Assembly (NCBI RefSeq): GCF_012986595.1
Contig: NZ_JAAQYM010000009.1
Location: 62,001 to 126,000 of the forward strand
From: Pseudomonas koreensis
Lineage (GTDB): Bacteria; Pseudomonadota; Gammaproteobacteria; Pseudomonadales; Pseudomonadaceae
Direction: 5' to 3'
Length of the DNA: 64,000 nucleotides
Under the pieces are notes generated by a model, which saw only the letters and a list, made by a program, of their open reading frames with translations, was not told the DNA's origin and made no database searches. Of the stretch, positions 53,871 to 62,775 are shown piece by piece. How positions within the stretch are numbered: the stretch's first letter is position 1; every line of letters starts with the position of its first letter. The position numbers and the translations under genes are program-made.

Positions 53871-54467
53871 ATGTCTATGAGTCTGCCGCTTTTCCCGCTG
53901 AACACAGTGCTGTTTCCTGGCTGCAATCTCGATTTGCAGATCTTCGAGGCGCGCTATCTGGACATGATCGGTCGCTGCATGAAACAGGGCGTCGGCTTTG
54001 GCGTGGTGTGCATCCTCGACGGCCACGAAGTCGGCGTCGCGCCAGAAGGCTTTGCTCTGGTCGGCTGCGAAGCGCGGATCACTGATTTCCAGCAACAGGA
54101 CAACGGTCTGCTGGGGATTCGTGTGCAGGGCGGGCGGCGTTTTCAGGTGCTGCGCACCGAAGTGCAGCGCGATCAGTTGATCCTGGCCGACGTCGAGTGG
54201 CTGGACGACGAACCCGAGCAACCGCTCCAGGACGAGGACGCTGATCTGGTGGCGCTGCTCAAGGCCTTGGCCGAGCACCCGATGGTCGAGGCTTTGAACA
54301 TGGGCACTGAGGCGTTGGGCCAGCAGTCACTGGCCAATCAACTGGCCTATCTGCTGCCGTTCGCCGAAGAGGACAAGATCGACCTGCTGCAACTCGACGA
54401 TCCGCAGCAGCGGCTGGATGCTATTCAGGCGTTACTTGATGAGTTGCAAGGCGAGTTGTTCGCGTAG
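53871..54467 (+). CDS. LON substrate-binding-domain protein
   Basis: 198 residues; ATG 53877 is an alternative to 53871. Begins LPLFPLNTVLFPGCNLDLQIFEARYLDMI, the LON N-terminal (PUA-like) domain, and continues with GGRRFQVL and helical C-terminal third. There is no ATPase or peptidase domain, so it is a stand-alone LON-N protein of unknown role. Four bases after the LrgB gene, probably in the same operon. Confidence 0.88.
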   Translation: MSMSLPLFPLNTVLFPGCNLDLQIFEARYLDMIGRCMKQGVGFGVVCILDGHEVGVAPEGFALVGCEARITDFQQQDNGLLGIRVQGGRRFQVLRTEVQRDQLILADVEWLDDEPEQPLQDEDADLVALLKALAEHPMVEALNMGTEALGQQSLANQLAYLLPFAEEDKIDLLQLDDPQQRLDAIQALLDELQGELFA

Positions 54468-54536
54468 TTTTACTTTGAATTAACTTGGTGTGTTTGCCAG
54501 CATTGTTTTGGTTTTGTCTTTATCTTACTTTTTATT

Positions 54537-54555
54537 CATCAACAAGAAGTTGATG
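54537..54555. promoter_or_regulatory. Inverted repeat before an AT-rich gene pair
   Basis: CATCAAC-AAGAA-GTTGATG, a perfect 7-bp palindrome 27 bases before ATG 54582, followed by GTTTTAAT. It could be an operator for the gene downstream or a weak terminator for the operon upstream. Confidence 0.4.
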
Positions 54556-54581
54556 GTTTTAATAAAGATAAGGATGGAATC

Positions 54582-54815
54582 ATGACGGTTTACGAGGATG
54601 AATGGGCGTTTTGGGATGACATAGCCGGGAAGTATATTTTCAAACACGCAGACACCGATCAAAACGTTTCAAAGGTTATTGAGGCTGCAGGTGTTTACGC
54701 TGATCTGATGGTCGTCGCTCGTCGTAAACGAAGGGCGGGAAGAATTCCTGAAGGCGATATGCCCCGGGTGTCAGTAACGGCAGCCAGTTTCAGGATGGAT
54801 GGCGCTTCCAAATAA
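54582..54815 (+). CDS. Small hypothetical protein
   Basis: 77 residues, AAGGATGG upstream of ATG. No known family. N-terminal half acidic and aromatic (MTVYEDEWAFWDDIAGKYIF), centre basic (VVARRKRRAGR), no signal or membrane segment. Codon and base use is visibly AT-richer than the surroundings, suggesting later acquisition. A second orphan gene follows 69 bases on. Confidence 0.6.
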   Translation: MTVYEDEWAFWDDIAGKYIFKHADTDQNVSKVIEAAGVYADLMVVARRKRRAGRIPEGDMPRVSVTAASFRMDGASK

Positions 54816-54884
54816 ACTGCATGTTTCAATAATTACGGCCATTTGCAGTTTGTAGGCAGTATGGCGTCTGCGTGAGTGTCTTTT

Positions 54885-55454
54885 ATGTCTCCGATCAAAA
54901 TCAATGGCAATTCCTTTACTGTAAATCTTTACGTGGATGGCCTGCCGGTCGTTCTTAATCAGCAGCGTTTGAAGCAGCGCTTGCGCGATGTGCGGATTAC
55001 CAGGCGTGAGCGACTGGAGGTCGAGGTTGCTCTGGCGAGCCGCGAGGGTTCGGACTTTCTGACATTGGCAGATCATGAAGACGATAAGCCTCTGTTGTTC
55101 CGGTTGGTGCCGCAAGGTGACAAGTACACAATCCAAACGATTTTAAAAGGCGATTATGATGAGGGGTATCTGGCGATCAGTAAGTCTGCTCGCCATGTTT
55201 TTGTCGGTGATGTGGTTCAGAGTCGTCAATTCACGTTGGTAAAACATGATGTGGAGAGTGCGCGGTTCAGTGATCTTGATAAAGGCCCTTGTTATGTTGC
55301 TCTCGCGGTTGACGGGCGGGGCGCGATATACCTGGCCCATGAAAATGGCAAGCGCTACTTCAAGGACGTTGATCCGAATATGACCAAGCATGATGCGTTC
55401 AACAACAAGCCAGTTACGTTTGTTCTGAAAGTTATCGAAAGACCCGAAGGCTAA
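54885..55454 (+). CDS. Hypothetical protein, beta-rich
   Basis: 189 residues from ATG 54885; GTG 54876 is possible. No recognised family. The sequence alternates short strands and turns (IKINGNSFTVNLYVDGLPVVL, FLTLADHEDDKPLLFRLVPQGDKYTI, YVALAVDGRGAIYLAHENGKRYF), which could be a beta-trefoil-like or sandwich domain; no signal peptide. AT-rich codon use, like its small partner upstream, separates both from the core genes. Confidence 0.62.
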   Translation: MSPIKINGNSFTVNLYVDGLPVVLNQQRLKQRLRDVRITRRERLEVEVALASREGSDFLTLADHEDDKPLLFRLVPQGDKYTIQTILKGDYDEGYLAISKSARHVFVGDVVQSRQFTLVKHDVESARFSDLDKGPCYVALAVDGRGAIYLAHENGKRYFKDVDPNMTKHDAFNNKPVTFVLKVIERPEG

Positions 55455-55515
55455 TGATGATGAGCGCCAGCCGATTCGATTTGACTGTCTCGGCGGCGCC
55501 TCATCAACGTTGCCA

Positions 55516-56832
55516 TCAATAGGCGTAACGCAACATCGTATGCGGTAAATGCCGAAGGACGAAGAAACCGAACAGTGCGACCAGCGCCGGCAACACCAGC
55601 CACCAGACTTTTGGCGGCAAGGGGGCGAGTGGCATCTGGCGTTGACTCAGCCACAGGGCTGCCGCGCAGACGCACGCCGCCAGCATTGCGCCGGCCAGAA
55701 CATCGGTCGGCCAATGCGCGCCCAGGTACACCCGTGACAAGGCAATCGCCAGTGCCGGAATACAGCCGAGCAGCAGCCACGTCAGGCGCATGCGTGGCGG
55801 CTGGCCGCGTCCGGCCAGCACAGCGAGGGAGAGAAACAGCGCAAACGACCCCGATGCGTGACCACTGGGCATGCTGAAACTGGTCAGCGGTTCGGTCAGG
55901 ACTTCCGGTCGTACCCGGGCGAAGAACTGTTTGGTCCCGGTATTCGCCAGCGCCGTGAACAACAGTGTGCCACCCACGAAAATAGCCTGACGCCATTGTT
56001 TGCACAGCAACAGCAGGCCGGTCAGCAAGGCGCTGAAGATGAACATGTTGCGGAACTCGCCGATCAGCGTGAAGGTGACCGCGATTTCATCCAGTGCCGG
56101 TTGGCGGTGTTCCTGCACCAGCGTCATCACACCTTGATCGAGTGCCGAGAGATACGGATAGCCGATGAACAGGCCGATCAGAATCAGCAGGCTCATGCTG
56201 CTGATCCACAATGTGGCCCGGCGATGCCGGCGCAAGCTGCTGTTGACACTGAGGCCGACCATCACCGCGATGCTGGCGGCGACGATCCCGGCCTGTAGCC
56301 AGAAACCTTCCGGCAACGGCAAGCGGATTGCCGCGCTGGTGGCCCAGCCTGGCAGCAGATAGGCGACACTCCAGCCGGCAGCGGCCAGCAGGCTGACGGC
56401 GGCAAAGCGCGCGAAGGGCATGTCGCACATGCCGGCGACCATCGGCAGCATGGGGCGCAACGGGCCGATAAAACGGCCAACCAGCAGGCTGGCGATGCCG
56501 TAACGCTGGAAGTAGGTTTCAGCGCCGGCCATCCATTCCGGGTGATGGCGCAGGCCGGGCAAACGGCGGATGTTCTGGTGGAAATGGCGGCCGAGGTAAT
56601 ACGACACCGCATCGCCCAGAAGCCCGCCGAGAAAGCCCAGCAGCAGGGTTTCGCTCAACGGCAGTGCGCCGCTGCCGGCCAGGACGGCCACGGCAAACAA
56701 CAGCACGGTGCCAGGCACGATTATCCCGGCAATCGCCAGACACTCCACGAATGCGACGATAAATACCGCAGCCGCCAGCCACTGCGGATTGGCGGCAAGC
56801 CAACCGGTCACGCTATCGAGCCATGGGCCCAT
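55516..56832 (-). CDS. Fused DedA - PAP2 phosphatase membrane protein
   Basis: 438 residues. The first 200 are a DedA domain (VEC...GIIVPGTVLLF, GDAVSYYLGRHFH, GRFIGPLRPMLPMVAGMCDMPFARF); after a connecting helix comes a PAP2 phosphatase with all three motifs: KQFFARVRP, PSGHASGS and SRVYLGAHWPTD. DedA proteins flip undecaprenyl phosphate and PAP2 enzymes dephosphorylate its diphosphate, so the fusion may couple both steps of carrier recycling. It is monocistronic, convergent with the orphan pair. Confidence 0.9.
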   Translation of the reverse strand: MGPWLDSVTGWLAANPQWLAAAVFIVAFVECLAIAGIIVPGTVLLFAVAVLAGSGALPLSETLLLGFLGGLLGDAVSYYLGRHFHQNIRRLPGLRHHPEWMAGAETYFQRYGIASLLVGRFIGPLRPMLPMVAGMCDMPFARFAAVSLLAAAGWSVAYLLPGWATSAAIRLPLPEGFWLQAGIVAASIAVMVGLSVNSSLRRHRRATLWISSMSLLILIGLFIGYPYLSALDQGVMTLVQEHRQPALDEIAVTFTLIGEFRNMFIFSALLTGLLLLCKQWRQAIFVGGTLLFTALANTGTKQFFARVRPEVLTEPLTSFSMPSGHASGSFALFLSLAVLAGRGQPPRMRLTWLLLGCIPALAIALSRVYLGAHWPTDVLAGAMLAACVCAAALWLSQRQMPLAPLPPKVWWLVLPALVALFGFFVLRHLPHTMLRYAY

Positions 56833-56862
56833 AAAACCACTCCATCAAATCTTCAATTGATC

Positions 56863-56954
56863 CTTGTAGGAGTGAGCCTGCTCGCGATGGCGCCTGGTCA
56901 GTCGACTTCTTCGTTGACTGATACACCGCTATCGCGAGCAGGCTCACTCCTGCA
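56863..56954. repeat. REP doublet, family B variant (GTAGGAGTGAGCCTGCTCGC)
   Basis: Inverted arms around a 45-base spacer between two minus-strand genes. Confidence 0.85.
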
Positions 56955-56965
56955 GTGAGTTCCTT

Positions 56966-57685
56966 TTACTTCAGACCTGCCTCTAACCCCGGCAGCAGCA
57001 AGTAATCGCGCCCTTCGACCTGACCCCGGCGCAGGGGGTTCCGCGTGCACCATGGTGCATAGCTGGCGTCGACGAAACGGTACATCAGGTGTTCATCCCG
57101 GCCCTGGGGGATACCCAGCCGGGTCGTCTGAATGATCTGTGACGGCGCCGGGCCAGTGTCTTCCACCAACAGCCATTCATGGTCGAAACGCTTGGCGTCC
57201 CACGCCGGCACCTTCAAGCCCAGTGCCTTGCACAGCAACGTCTGGCCGGCGCAGAGCTTTTGCGAAGGGCGTGGACGGCCCTGTGCATCGGGGTTGTTCA
57301 GCAGCATCTGCGCCAGGCTCGCCGGCCCGCTGATTTCATCGACCCAGGGATAGGCGGATTTGATCAGCACGGCGTTGCCCGGTCCCTGGGCGCTGAAGTT
57401 CAACGAATCACCACCGCGGGCGTAATACATATAGATGTGCCCGCCATCCAGAAACAAAGCCTTACGCTTTTCCGTGTAGCCGAGGGACGCGTGACTGCCT
57501 TTTTCCGCGCAGTAATAGGCTTCGGTTTCGATGATCCGGGCGCTGAGCCACAGATCACCGACCCGGTGGCGGATGACTTTACCGAGCAGGTCGCGAGCCA
57601 GCACTTGCGCATCACGGTCGAAAAAAGCGTCCGGAAGGCCCAGTGGCAGGCGCTCGGCGGTGGCGCGAACGGTCAGGTTGGACAT
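56966..57685 (-). CDS. mpg: DNA-3-methyladenine glycosylase (AAG/MPG type)
   Basis: 239 residues. Motifs ARDLLGKVIRHRV, ARIIETEAYYCAEKGSHASLGYTEKRKALFLDGGHIYMYYARG and GPGNAVLIKSAYP place it in the AAG family, with the catalytic Glu in ETEAY. It excises alkylated and deaminated purines. The insert and the long C-terminus (NPLRRGQVEGRDYLLLPGLE) are normal for Pseudomonas homologues. Confidence 0.93.
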   Translation of the reverse strand: MSNLTVRATAERLPLGLPDAFFDRDAQVLARDLLGKVIRHRVGDLWLSARIIETEAYYCAEKGSHASLGYTEKRKALFLDGGHIYMYYARGGDSLNFSAQGPGNAVLIKSAYPWVDEISGPASLAQMLLNNPDAQGRPRPSQKLCAGQTLLCKALGLKVPAWDAKRFDHEWLLVEDTGPAPSQIIQTTRLGIPQGRDEHLMYRFVDASYAPWCTRNPLRRGQVEGRDYLLLPGLEAGLK

Positions 57686-57720
57686 GGCAAACGGTGTTTA
57701 TCCAGGCGAAGGAGGTCGTG

Positions 57721-57825
57721 ATGATAACAATCCGAGACTTAATTACGGCTGAACGTCGGCAAATTGCGGTCCATTTCGACCATCCGCCTGTCACCGCTGT
57801 TAGTCCCGGGACGCGACAGCTATAA
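57721..57825 (+). CDS. Possible 34-residue leader or small protein before proA
   Basis: ATG 57721 follows a near-perfect ribosome site AAGGAGGT (57709-57716). The product, starting MITIRDLITAERRQIAV and ending SPGTRQL, has no similarity I recognise. It ends 37 bases before proA ATG, so it may be a leader ORF, or the ribosome site may be accidental. It contains only common residues with two Pro codons in 34. Confidence 0.4.
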   Translation: MITIRDLITAERRQIAVHFDHPPVTAVSPGTRQL

Positions 57826-57862
57826 TCTGCCGCTTTCCTCTTTGCCAAGACCCCAGCAGACC

Positions 57863-59134
57863 ATGACTGAGTCCGTTCTTGACTACATGACCCGATTGGG
57901 TCGCGCCGCCCGCGAAGCTTCCCGGGTCATCGGCCGTGCCAGCACCGCGCAGAAAAACCGCGCCCTGCAGGCTGCTGCCAATGCCCTGGACGCCGCGCGC
58001 GCCGAGCTGGCCGCAGCCAATGAACAGGACCTGGCCGCCGGTCGCGCCAACGGCCTGGAGCCGGCGCTGCTGGAACGTCTGGAACTGACCCCGGCACGCA
58101 TCGACGGCATGATCGTCGGCTTGCGCCAGGTCGCGGCACTGCCGGACCCGGTCGGGGCGATCCGCGACATGAGCTTTCGCCCATCCGGTATTCAGGTCGG
58201 CAAGATGCGTGTGCCGCTGGGCGTGATCGGGATCATCTACGAATCCCGTCCCAACGTGACCATCGATGCCGCCAGCCTGTGCCTGAAGTCGGGCAACGCG
58301 ACCATCCTGCGCGGTGGCTCCGAAGCGATTCATTCCAACCGGGCGATTGCCGCGTGCATTCAGCGCGGTCTGGCCGAGGCCGAATTGCCGGCAGCGGTGG
58401 TGCAAGTGGTCGAAACCACTGATCGTGCGGCGGTTGGCGCGATGATCACCATGCCCGAGTACGTCGACGTGATCGTGCCGCGCGGTGGCCGCGGCCTGAT
58501 CGAACGCATCAGCCGCGATGCCCGCGTGCCGGTGATCAAGCACCTGGACGGCATCTGCCACGTCTATGTCAGTGCCCACGCCGATCTGCCGAAAGCCCAG
58601 CGCATCGCCTTCAATGCCAAGACCTACCGTTATGGCATTTGTGGCGCGATGGAGACCCTGCTCGTCGATCAACGTGTTGCCAAGGATTTCCTGCCGTCGA
58701 TGGCTGCGCAGTTCCGCGAAAAAGGCGTCGAGCTGCGTGGCTGCGAGCGTACCCGGGCGGTCATTGACGCCGTGGCGGCCAGCGAAGACGACTGGAGCAC
58801 CGAGTATCTGGCGCCGATTCTGTCGATTCGTGTGGTTGACGGATTGGACCAGGCGATCAAACACATCAACCATTACGGCTCGCACCACACCGATTCGATC
58901 GTCAGCGAAAACCTCGCGGACACCCGTCGTTTCGTGGCCGAAGTCGACTCGGCGTCGGTGATGATCAATACCCCGACGTGTTTCGCCGATGGATTCGAAT
59001 ACGGATTGGGTGCCGAGATCGGCATTTCTACTGATAAGCTGCACGCCCGTGGCCCGGTGGGCCTTGAAGGACTGACCTGCGAGAAGTACATCGTGGTCGG
59101 TGATGGCCAGTTGCGCGGCCAGGCGACGGTCTGA
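57863..59134 (+). CDS. proA: Gamma-glutamyl phosphate reductase
   Basis: 423 residues from ATG 57863. ALDH-fold with LGVIGIIYESRPNVTIDAASLCLKSGNATILRGGSEA in parts (RPNVT and LRGGSEA are typical), PRGGRGLIERI, and FNAKTYRYGICGAMETLL with the catalytic Cys. It reduces gamma-glutamyl phosphate in proline synthesis. The next gene begins at or just after its stop. Confidence 0.96.
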   Translation: MTESVLDYMTRLGRAAREASRVIGRASTAQKNRALQAAANALDAARAELAAANEQDLAAGRANGLEPALLERLELTPARIDGMIVGLRQVAALPDPVGAIRDMSFRPSGIQVGKMRVPLGVIGIIYESRPNVTIDAASLCLKSGNATILRGGSEAIHSNRAIAACIQRGLAEAELPAAVVQVVETTDRAAVGAMITMPEYVDVIVPRGGRGLIERISRDARVPVIKHLDGICHVYVSAHADLPKAQRIAFNAKTYRYGICGAMETLLVDQRVAKDFLPSMAAQFREKGVELRGCERTRAVIDAVAASEDDWSTEYLAPILSIRVVDGLDQAIKHINHYGSHHTDSIVSENLADTRRFVAEVDSASVMINTPTCFADGFEYGLGAEIGISTDKLHARGPVGLEGLTCEKYIVVGDGQLRGQATV

Positions 59135-59135
59135 C

Positions 59136-59825
59136 TTGTCCGACCTCGACCTGACAGTGCCGCAAACCGGCAGCGAGTCGCAGCCCCGACGCATTGGCGT
59201 CCTGGGTGGCACGTTTGACCCGGTGCACATCGGCCATTTGCGCGGTGCACTGGAAGTGGCCGAAGCGCTGCTGCTCGACGAGCTGCGCATGATGCCCAGC
59301 GCCCGGCCGCCGCACCGCGATACGCCGCAGGTGTCGGCGCAGGACCGGTTGGCGATGGTCGAGTGCGCGGTGGCCGGCGTGCCGCCGCTGGTGGTGGACG
59401 CCCGCGAATTGCAGCGGGACAAACCGTCCTACACCATCGATACCCTGGAGTTGATGCGTGCCGAAATGGCCGCTGAGACCCAGGTTTTTCTGCTTTTGGG
59501 CTGGGACGCATTTTGCGGCCTGCCCACTTGGCACCGCTGGGAAGAGTTGCTCCAGCATTGCCACATCCTGGTGCTACAGCGCCCGGACGCCGACAGCGAA
59601 CCGCCGGATGCCTTGCGCAACCTGCTGGCAGCGCGTTCGGTGAGCGACCCGCTGGCCCTGAAAGGGCCGAGCGGACAGATTGCATTCGTCTGGCAGACAC
59701 CGCTCGCGGTTTCCGCCACCCAGATCCGTCAACTGCTGGCCAGCGGTAAGTCGGTACGTTTCCTGGTGCCCGACGCGGTCCTGGCCTACATCGATGCGCA
59801 CGGTCTGTACCGTGCGTCGAACTGA
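59136..59825 (+). CDS. nadD: Nicotinate-nucleotide adenylyltransferase
   Basis: 229 residues if TTG 59136 is used; GTG 59157 is equally possible, as neither has a clear ribosome site. Core motifs: IGVLGGTFDPVHIGHLRGA (HxGH nucleotidyltransferase), RPPHR, YTIDTLEL and VSATQIRQLLASGKSVRFLVPDAVLAYI. It makes nicotinate adenine dinucleotide in NAD synthesis. The proA-nadD-rsfS-rlmH-mrdA-rodA order is the standard pseudomonad one. Confidence 0.93.
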   Translation: MSDLDLTVPQTGSESQPRRIGVLGGTFDPVHIGHLRGALEVAEALLLDELRMMPSARPPHRDTPQVSAQDRLAMVECAVAGVPPLVVDARELQRDKPSYTIDTLELMRAEMAAETQVFLLLGWDAFCGLPTWHRWEELLQHCHILVLQRPDADSEPPDALRNLLAARSVSDPLALKGPSGQIAFVWQTPLAVSATQIRQLLASGKSVRFLVPDAVLAYIDAHGLYRASN

Positions 59826-59897
59826 ACAAGGCGTGCTTCACTGATACGAATCCACGTATCGCCAAGCCGCCGAATACATGAGCAAAACGAGTTTTAT

Positions 59898-60392
59898 ATG
59901 ACCGACAAAGATGTAAGCAAAGTTAAGCGCAAAGGCACGTTCAAGAGCGCACCGCTGCCAGAAGTCGCCAACACCAACGAGCCGCTCAAGGGCGACGAGC
60001 TGGTCAAGGTTGCCGTGGCAGCCCTGGAAGACGTCAAGGCACAAGACATCCAGATCATCGATGTTCGCGACAAGCAGAGCATCACTGACTACATGATCAT
60101 CGCTACCGGTACGTCGAATCGCCAGATCAACGCGATGCTGGACAAGGTCCGCGAAGAAGTCAAAAAGCAGGGCGCCAAGCCGCTGGGCGAAGAAGGCAAG
60201 GGCGACAGCGACTGGGTACTGCTCGACCTGGACCTGGTGATCGTGCACATGATGACCGCCTCGGCACGTCAGTTCTACGACCTGGAGCGCCTGTGGGCCG
60301 GTGCCGAGCAAAGCCGTGCGGCAGATGCCAAGCACCACAGCCCGGAAAACACCCACGAGCACTTCACCAAGCTCAACAAAGACCAGCTGTAA
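59898..60392 (+). CDS. rsfS: Ribosome silencing factor RsfS
   Basis: 164 residues: a charged N-terminal extension of about 30 residues (VSKVKRKGTFKSAPLPEV), the RsfS core with LVKVAVAALEDVKAQDIQIIDVRDKQSITDYMIIATGTSNRQI (in part), GDSDWVLLDLDLVIVHMM and RQFYDLERLW, then a Ser/His-rich tail. RsfS binds ribosomal protein L14 and blocks subunit joining during starvation. Confidence 0.95.
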   Translation: MTDKDVSKVKRKGTFKSAPLPEVANTNEPLKGDELVKVAVAALEDVKAQDIQIIDVRDKQSITDYMIIATGTSNRQINAMLDKVREEVKKQGAKPLGEEGKGDSDWVLLDLDLVIVHMMTASARQFYDLERLWAGAEQSRAADAKHHSPENTHEHFTKLNKDQL

Positions 60393-60401
60393 GGGATTGC
60401 T

Positions 60402-60869
60402 GTGCGACTGCGACTGATCGCCGTCGGTTCACGCATGCCCAAGTGGGTGGAAGAAGGCTGGCATGAATATGCCAAGCGTCTTCCGTCCGAGCTGGCGCTG
60501 GAACTGGTGGAAATTCCGCTCAATACCCGTGGCAAGAACGCCGACGTGGCCCGTTTCATCCGCCAGGAAGGCGAAGCCATGCTGGCCAAGGTCGGGCCGA
60601 ACGAGCGGATTGTCACGCTGGAAGTCCACGGCAAGCCCTGGAGCACCGAGCAACTGGCGGTCGAACTCGACCGTTGGCGGCTGGATTCGCGCACGGTCAA
60701 CTTCATGGTCGGCGGCCCCGAAGGGCTGGCGCCGGAAGTCTGCGCCCGCGCCGATCAGCGCTGGTCGTTGTCGCCGCTGACCTTGCCGCACCCGCTGGTG
60801 CGGATCCTCATCGGCGAACAGCTGTACCGTGCCTGGACCGTGCTGTCCGGTCACCCTTACCACAAGTAG
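60402..60869 (+). CDS. rlmH: 23S rRNA pseudouridine-1915 N3-methyltransferase
   Basis: 155 residues from GTG 60402, AAGGGA upstream. SPOUT-fold motifs: LRLIAVGSRMPKWVEEGWHEYAKR, VTLEVHGKPWSTEQLA, FMVGGPEGLAPEV and LPHPLVRILIGEQLYRAWTV with the trefoil-knot SAM site. Follows rsfS by nine bases. Confidence 0.96.
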   Translation: MRLRLIAVGSRMPKWVEEGWHEYAKRLPSELALELVEIPLNTRGKNADVARFIRQEGEAMLAKVGPNERIVTLEVHGKPWSTEQLAVELDRWRLDSRTVNFMVGGPEGLAPEVCARADQRWSLSPLTLPHPLVRILIGEQLYRAWTVLSGHPYHK

Positions 60870-60879
60870 TCCTGCCCTC

Positions 60880-62775
60880 ATGTCTCAGCCGATCCGCATC
60901 AAGGACCACGAAAAGGACGCCCGCCTGGTGCGCAGTCGCGTCGTGTTCGGGGCCGTTGCGGTCATGCTGTTGATCTGCGTACTGATTGCGCGGCTGTACT
61001 ACTTGCAGGTGATCCAGTACGAGTACCACTCGACGCTTTCGGAAAACAACCGCGTCCATGTGCAGCCGATTCCGCCGACTCGCGGGCTGATCTTCGACCG
61101 CAACGGCGTGGTGGTGGCGGACAACCGTCCCAGCTTCAGCCTGAGCATGACCCGCGAACGCTCCGGCGACTGGCAGCAAGTGCTCGACGTGATCGTCGAA
61201 GTGCTGCAGCTGACGCCCGAGGACCGGGTGATCTTCGAAAAACGCATGCGACAGGGGCGCCGGCCGTTCGAGCCAGTGCCGATCCTGTTCGAGCTGACCG
61301 AAGAGCAGATCGCCCGGATTGCGGTGAACCAGTTCCGCCTGCCAGGGGTGGAAGTGGTTGCGCAACTGGTACGCCATTACCCGCAGGGCGCGCATTTTGC
61401 GCACTCGGTGGGTTACATGGGGCGGATCAACGAGAAAGAGCTGAAGACCCTCGACCCGGTCAACTACAGCGGCACCCATCACATCGGCAAGACCGGCATC
61501 GAGCGTTTCTACGAGCCTGAACTGCACGGGCAGGTGGGTTACGAGGAAGTCGAGACCAACGCCCGGGGCCGCGTATTGCGCGTACTCAAGCGTACCGATC
61601 CGATTCCCGGCAAGGACATCGTCCTCAGCCTCGACATCAAACTGCAGGAAGCGGCGGAAGCCGCGCTCGGCGGGCGTCGGGGTGCGGTGGTGGCGCTGGA
61701 TCCGAAAACCGGCGAAGTGCTGGCGATGGTCAGTCAGCCGAGTTTCGACCCGAACCTGTTCGTGACCGGTATCAGCTTCAAGGCCTATGCCGAGCTGCGC
61801 GATTCCATCGACCGGCCGCTGTTCAACCGGGTGCTGCGCGGTCTGTATCCGCCGGGCTCGACGATCAAACCGGCGGTGGCGATTGCCGGCCTCGATGCCG
61901 GTGTGGTGACAGCGTCGAGCCGGGTCTTCGACCCCGGTTACTACATGCTGCCCAACTACGATCACAAGTACCGCAACTGGAACCGTACCGGTGACGGTTT
62001 CGTCGACCTCGATACGGCGATCATGCGGTCCAACGACACCTATTTCTATGACCTGGCGCACAAGCTGGGCATCGATCGGCTGTCGGCCTACCTGAACAAG
62101 TTCGGCATCGGCCAGAAGGTCTCGCTGGACATGTTCGAAGAATCCCCCGGCCTGATGCCGTCCCGCGAGTGGAAGCGCGCGACCCGCAAACAGGCGTGGT
62201 TCCCGGGCGAAACCCTGATTCTGGGGATCGGCCAGGGCTACATGCAGTCCACGCCGTTGCAGTTGGCGCAGGCCACGGCACTGGTGGCCAACAAAGGCAT
62301 CTGGAACCGGCCGCACCTGGCCAAGACCATCGAAGGCGCAAAACCGCTGGACGAGAACCCGATGCCGGACATCATTCTGCGCGATCCGTCGGACTGGACC
62401 AAGGTCAACCACGGTATGCAGCAGGTAATGCACGGCGCTCGCGGTACCGCGCGCAAGGCGGCGATCGGTGCGCAATACCGGATCGCCGGCAAGTCCGGTA
62501 CGGCGCAGGTGGTGGCGATCAAACAAGGTGAGAAATACGACCGCTCCAAGGTTCAGGAGCGCCACCGCGACCACGCCTTGTTCGTCGGGTTCGCCCCGGC
62601 CGACAACCCGAAAATCGTGGTCTCGGTGATGGTCGAGAACGGTGAATCCGGCTCCGGTGTCGCCGCGCCAGTGGTGCGCCAGGTGATGGATGCCTGGCTT
62701 CTGGACCAGGATGGTCGGTTGAAGGCCGAATACGCCGGTCCTATCAGTGCGGAGGCTACGGCCCGTGATGAATAA
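60880..62775 (+). CDS. mrdA: Penicillin-binding protein 2 (elongation transpeptidase)
   Basis: 631 residues from ATG 60880. One N-terminal membrane helix (about 20-43, VVFGAVAVMLLICVLIARLY), dimerisation domain with RGLIFDRNGVVVADN, transpeptidase domain with SxxK in GLYPPGSTIKP, SND in RSNDTYF and KSGTAQ. It cross-links side-wall peptidoglycan with RodA, encoded next. Confidence 0.97.
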   Translation: MSQPIRIKDHEKDARLVRSRVVFGAVAVMLLICVLIARLYYLQVIQYEYHSTLSENNRVHVQPIPPTRGLIFDRNGVVVADNRPSFSLSMTRERSGDWQQVLDVIVEVLQLTPEDRVIFEKRMRQGRRPFEPVPILFELTEEQIARIAVNQFRLPGVEVVAQLVRHYPQGAHFAHSVGYMGRINEKELKTLDPVNYSGTHHIGKTGIERFYEPELHGQVGYEEVETNARGRVLRVLKRTDPIPGKDIVLSLDIKLQEAAEAALGGRRGAVVALDPKTGEVLAMVSQPSFDPNLFVTGISFKAYAELRDSIDRPLFNRVLRGLYPPGSTIKPAVAIAGLDAGVVTASSRVFDPGYYMLPNYDHKYRNWNRTGDGFVDLDTAIMRSNDTYFYDLAHKLGIDRLSAYLNKFGIGQKVSLDMFEESPGLMPSREWKRATRKQAWFPGETLILGIGQGYMQSTPLQLAQATALVANKGIWNRPHLAKTIEGAKPLDENPMPDIILRDPSDWTKVNHGMQQVMHGARGTARKAAIGAQYRIAGKSGTAQVVAIKQGEKYDRSKVQERHRDHALFVGFAPADNPKIVVSVMVENGESGSGVAAPVVRQVMDAWLLDQDGRLKAEYAGPISAEATARDE

